Assembly (NCBI RefSeq): GCF_000192475.1
Contig: NZ_AEYW01000022.1
Location: forward strand, 1 to 64,000
Length of the DNA stretch: 64,000 nucleotides
Source of the DNA: Ruegeria conchae
GTDB lineage: Bacteria; Pseudomonadota; Alphaproteobacteria; Rhodobacterales; Rhodobacteraceae
Direction of reading: 5' to 3'
Below are positions 63,528 to 64,000 of this stretch, piece after piece. How positions within the stretch are numbered: the first letter of the stretch is position 1; every line of letters starts with the position of its first letter. The position numbers and the translations under genes were made by a program. The notes beneath the pieces are model-generated. The model had not been told where the DNA came from. It searched no databases and saw only the letters and a list, made by a program, of their open reading frames with translations.

Positions 63528-64000
63528 GCAGCCTGGGCATCGTCATGCTGGTGCACACCGCACTCGACCGAGTAGAGCGGGTGGCGCGGCATTGGACCGC
63601 ATCGGGCTGCCCGGTCGTGATCCATGTGGATCGCAAGGTGACCAACTCGGCATATTCCACTCTGGTCACCGCCTGTTCAGATAATCCTTTAATCCAGTTC
63701 TCGGATCGACATGTCTGTGAATGGGGTGGGTGGGGCATCGTTGCAGCCTCACAGTCCGCTGCAACTCAGATGTTGGACAGTTTCCCGCAGGTGCGTCACG
63801 TTTTCCTTGCCTCGGGTGCTTGTTTGCCGCTTCGCCCTGTGGGCGAGCTGATGGATTATCTGGCTGATCGCCCCCGCGTTGATTTCATCGAAAGCGCCAC
63901 AACACGCGATGTCAGCTGGACCATGGGGGGGTTGGATCTTGAACGCTTCACGCTGCGTTTTCCGTTCTCATGGCGCAAACAGCGGAGATTGTTTGACGCC
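63524..64000 (+). CDS. Core-2/I-branching (GT14-like) glycosyltransferase, N-terminal part
   Basis: The first 159 codons of a gene that runs off the window. LGIVMLVHTALDRVERVARH, PVVIHVDRKVT, CEWGGWGIVAASQSAATQML and FLASGACLPLRPVGEL are typical of the GT14 family (beta-1,6-N-acetylglucosaminyl- or xylosyltransferase fold). Relatives in Rhodobacterales are long, often above 500 residues, with an additional C-terminal domain; that part cannot be seen. The ATG overlaps the previous stop. It is the last visible gene of the glycan locus. Confidence 0.82.
   Translation, partial: MSSLGIVMLVHTALDRVERVARHWTASGCPVVIHVDRKVTNSAYSTLVTACSDNPLIQFSDRHVCEWGGWGIVAASQSAATQMLDSFPQVRHVFLASGACLPLRPVGELMDYLADRPRVDFIESATTRDVSWTMGGLDLERFTLRFPFSWRKQRRLFDA

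Overview
The window is a gene-dense, GC-rich chromosomal segment that reads as an alphaproteobacterium of the Rhodobacterales (Roseobacter group, Ruegeria-like). The basis is gene content and protein style: an NDUFA9-like oxidoreductase, a DUF2794 protein, a GcvA-type LysR regulator, a Hint-domain secreted protein, a PF13704-type glycosyltransferase pair next to a GT14 enzyme, and a short palindromic repeat whose two copies here look like one I associate with this order. The species is inferred, not proven. I see no prophage, insertion sequence, CRISPR array, rRNA operon or clear pseudogene. Nearly all sequence is core or near-core chromosome.

Layout. 0-8.3 kb: katG, a GT2 glycosyltransferase, a YeeZ-like SDR divergent from a methyltransferase, then a sterol-desaturase-like hydroxylase and a class II aldolase divergent from a LysR regulator. 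8.4-14.2 kb: purine salvage pair ade-amn (4-base overlap), an HU-type protein with terminator, an EamA transporter, and msrB-msrA (4-base overlap). 14.2-19.8 kb, minus strand: hydantoinase/oxoprolinase-like protein, queG, a GST, mtgA and a Hint protein. 20-28.1 kb: glutamate synthase (gltD then gltB), uppP and an NDUFA9-like protein whose stop codon abuts that of uppP. 28.3-33.1 kb: tRNA-Leu(CAG), an SRPBCC protein, a beta carbonic anhydrase, a small helical protein of unknown role, an M17 aminopeptidase-NlpC/P60 pair and DUF2794. 33.1-43.7 kb, minus strand: an orphan iron-type ABC permease, then a branched-chain-type ABC transporter operon bracketed by two acyl-CoA-ligase-like genes and holding an extra 85-residue membrane protein. 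44-53.7 kb: a second hydroxylase, mutT-argJ-ppiC, secA, an unknown exported protein, a PstS-OmpA fusion and radC. 53.9-57.8 kb: dnaJ and dnaK with an RpoH-type promoter, and alkB. 57.8-64 kb: a surface-glycan locus (KpsM-type permease, cysQ, kdsB, galE, two paralogous glycosyltransferases and a GT14-type enzyme cut by the window end).

How genes work together. Ade and Amn form an AMP to adenine to hypoxanthine route. GltD and GltB form NADPH-dependent GOGAT. The ABC operon most likely imports an organic acid that the flanking ligases convert to a CoA thioester; this is inference from context. KdsB, GalE, the glycosyltransferases and KpsM point to a Kdo-linked exported polysaccharide. CysQ at the head of that operon suggests sulfated sugars, because it removes the PAP left by sulfotransferases. 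The most promising undescribed items are the 85-residue membrane protein inside the transporter operon, the ligase with a non-canonical nucleotide loop at that operon's end, the exported-protein/PstS-OmpA pair downstream of secA, and the cysQ-led glycan operon.
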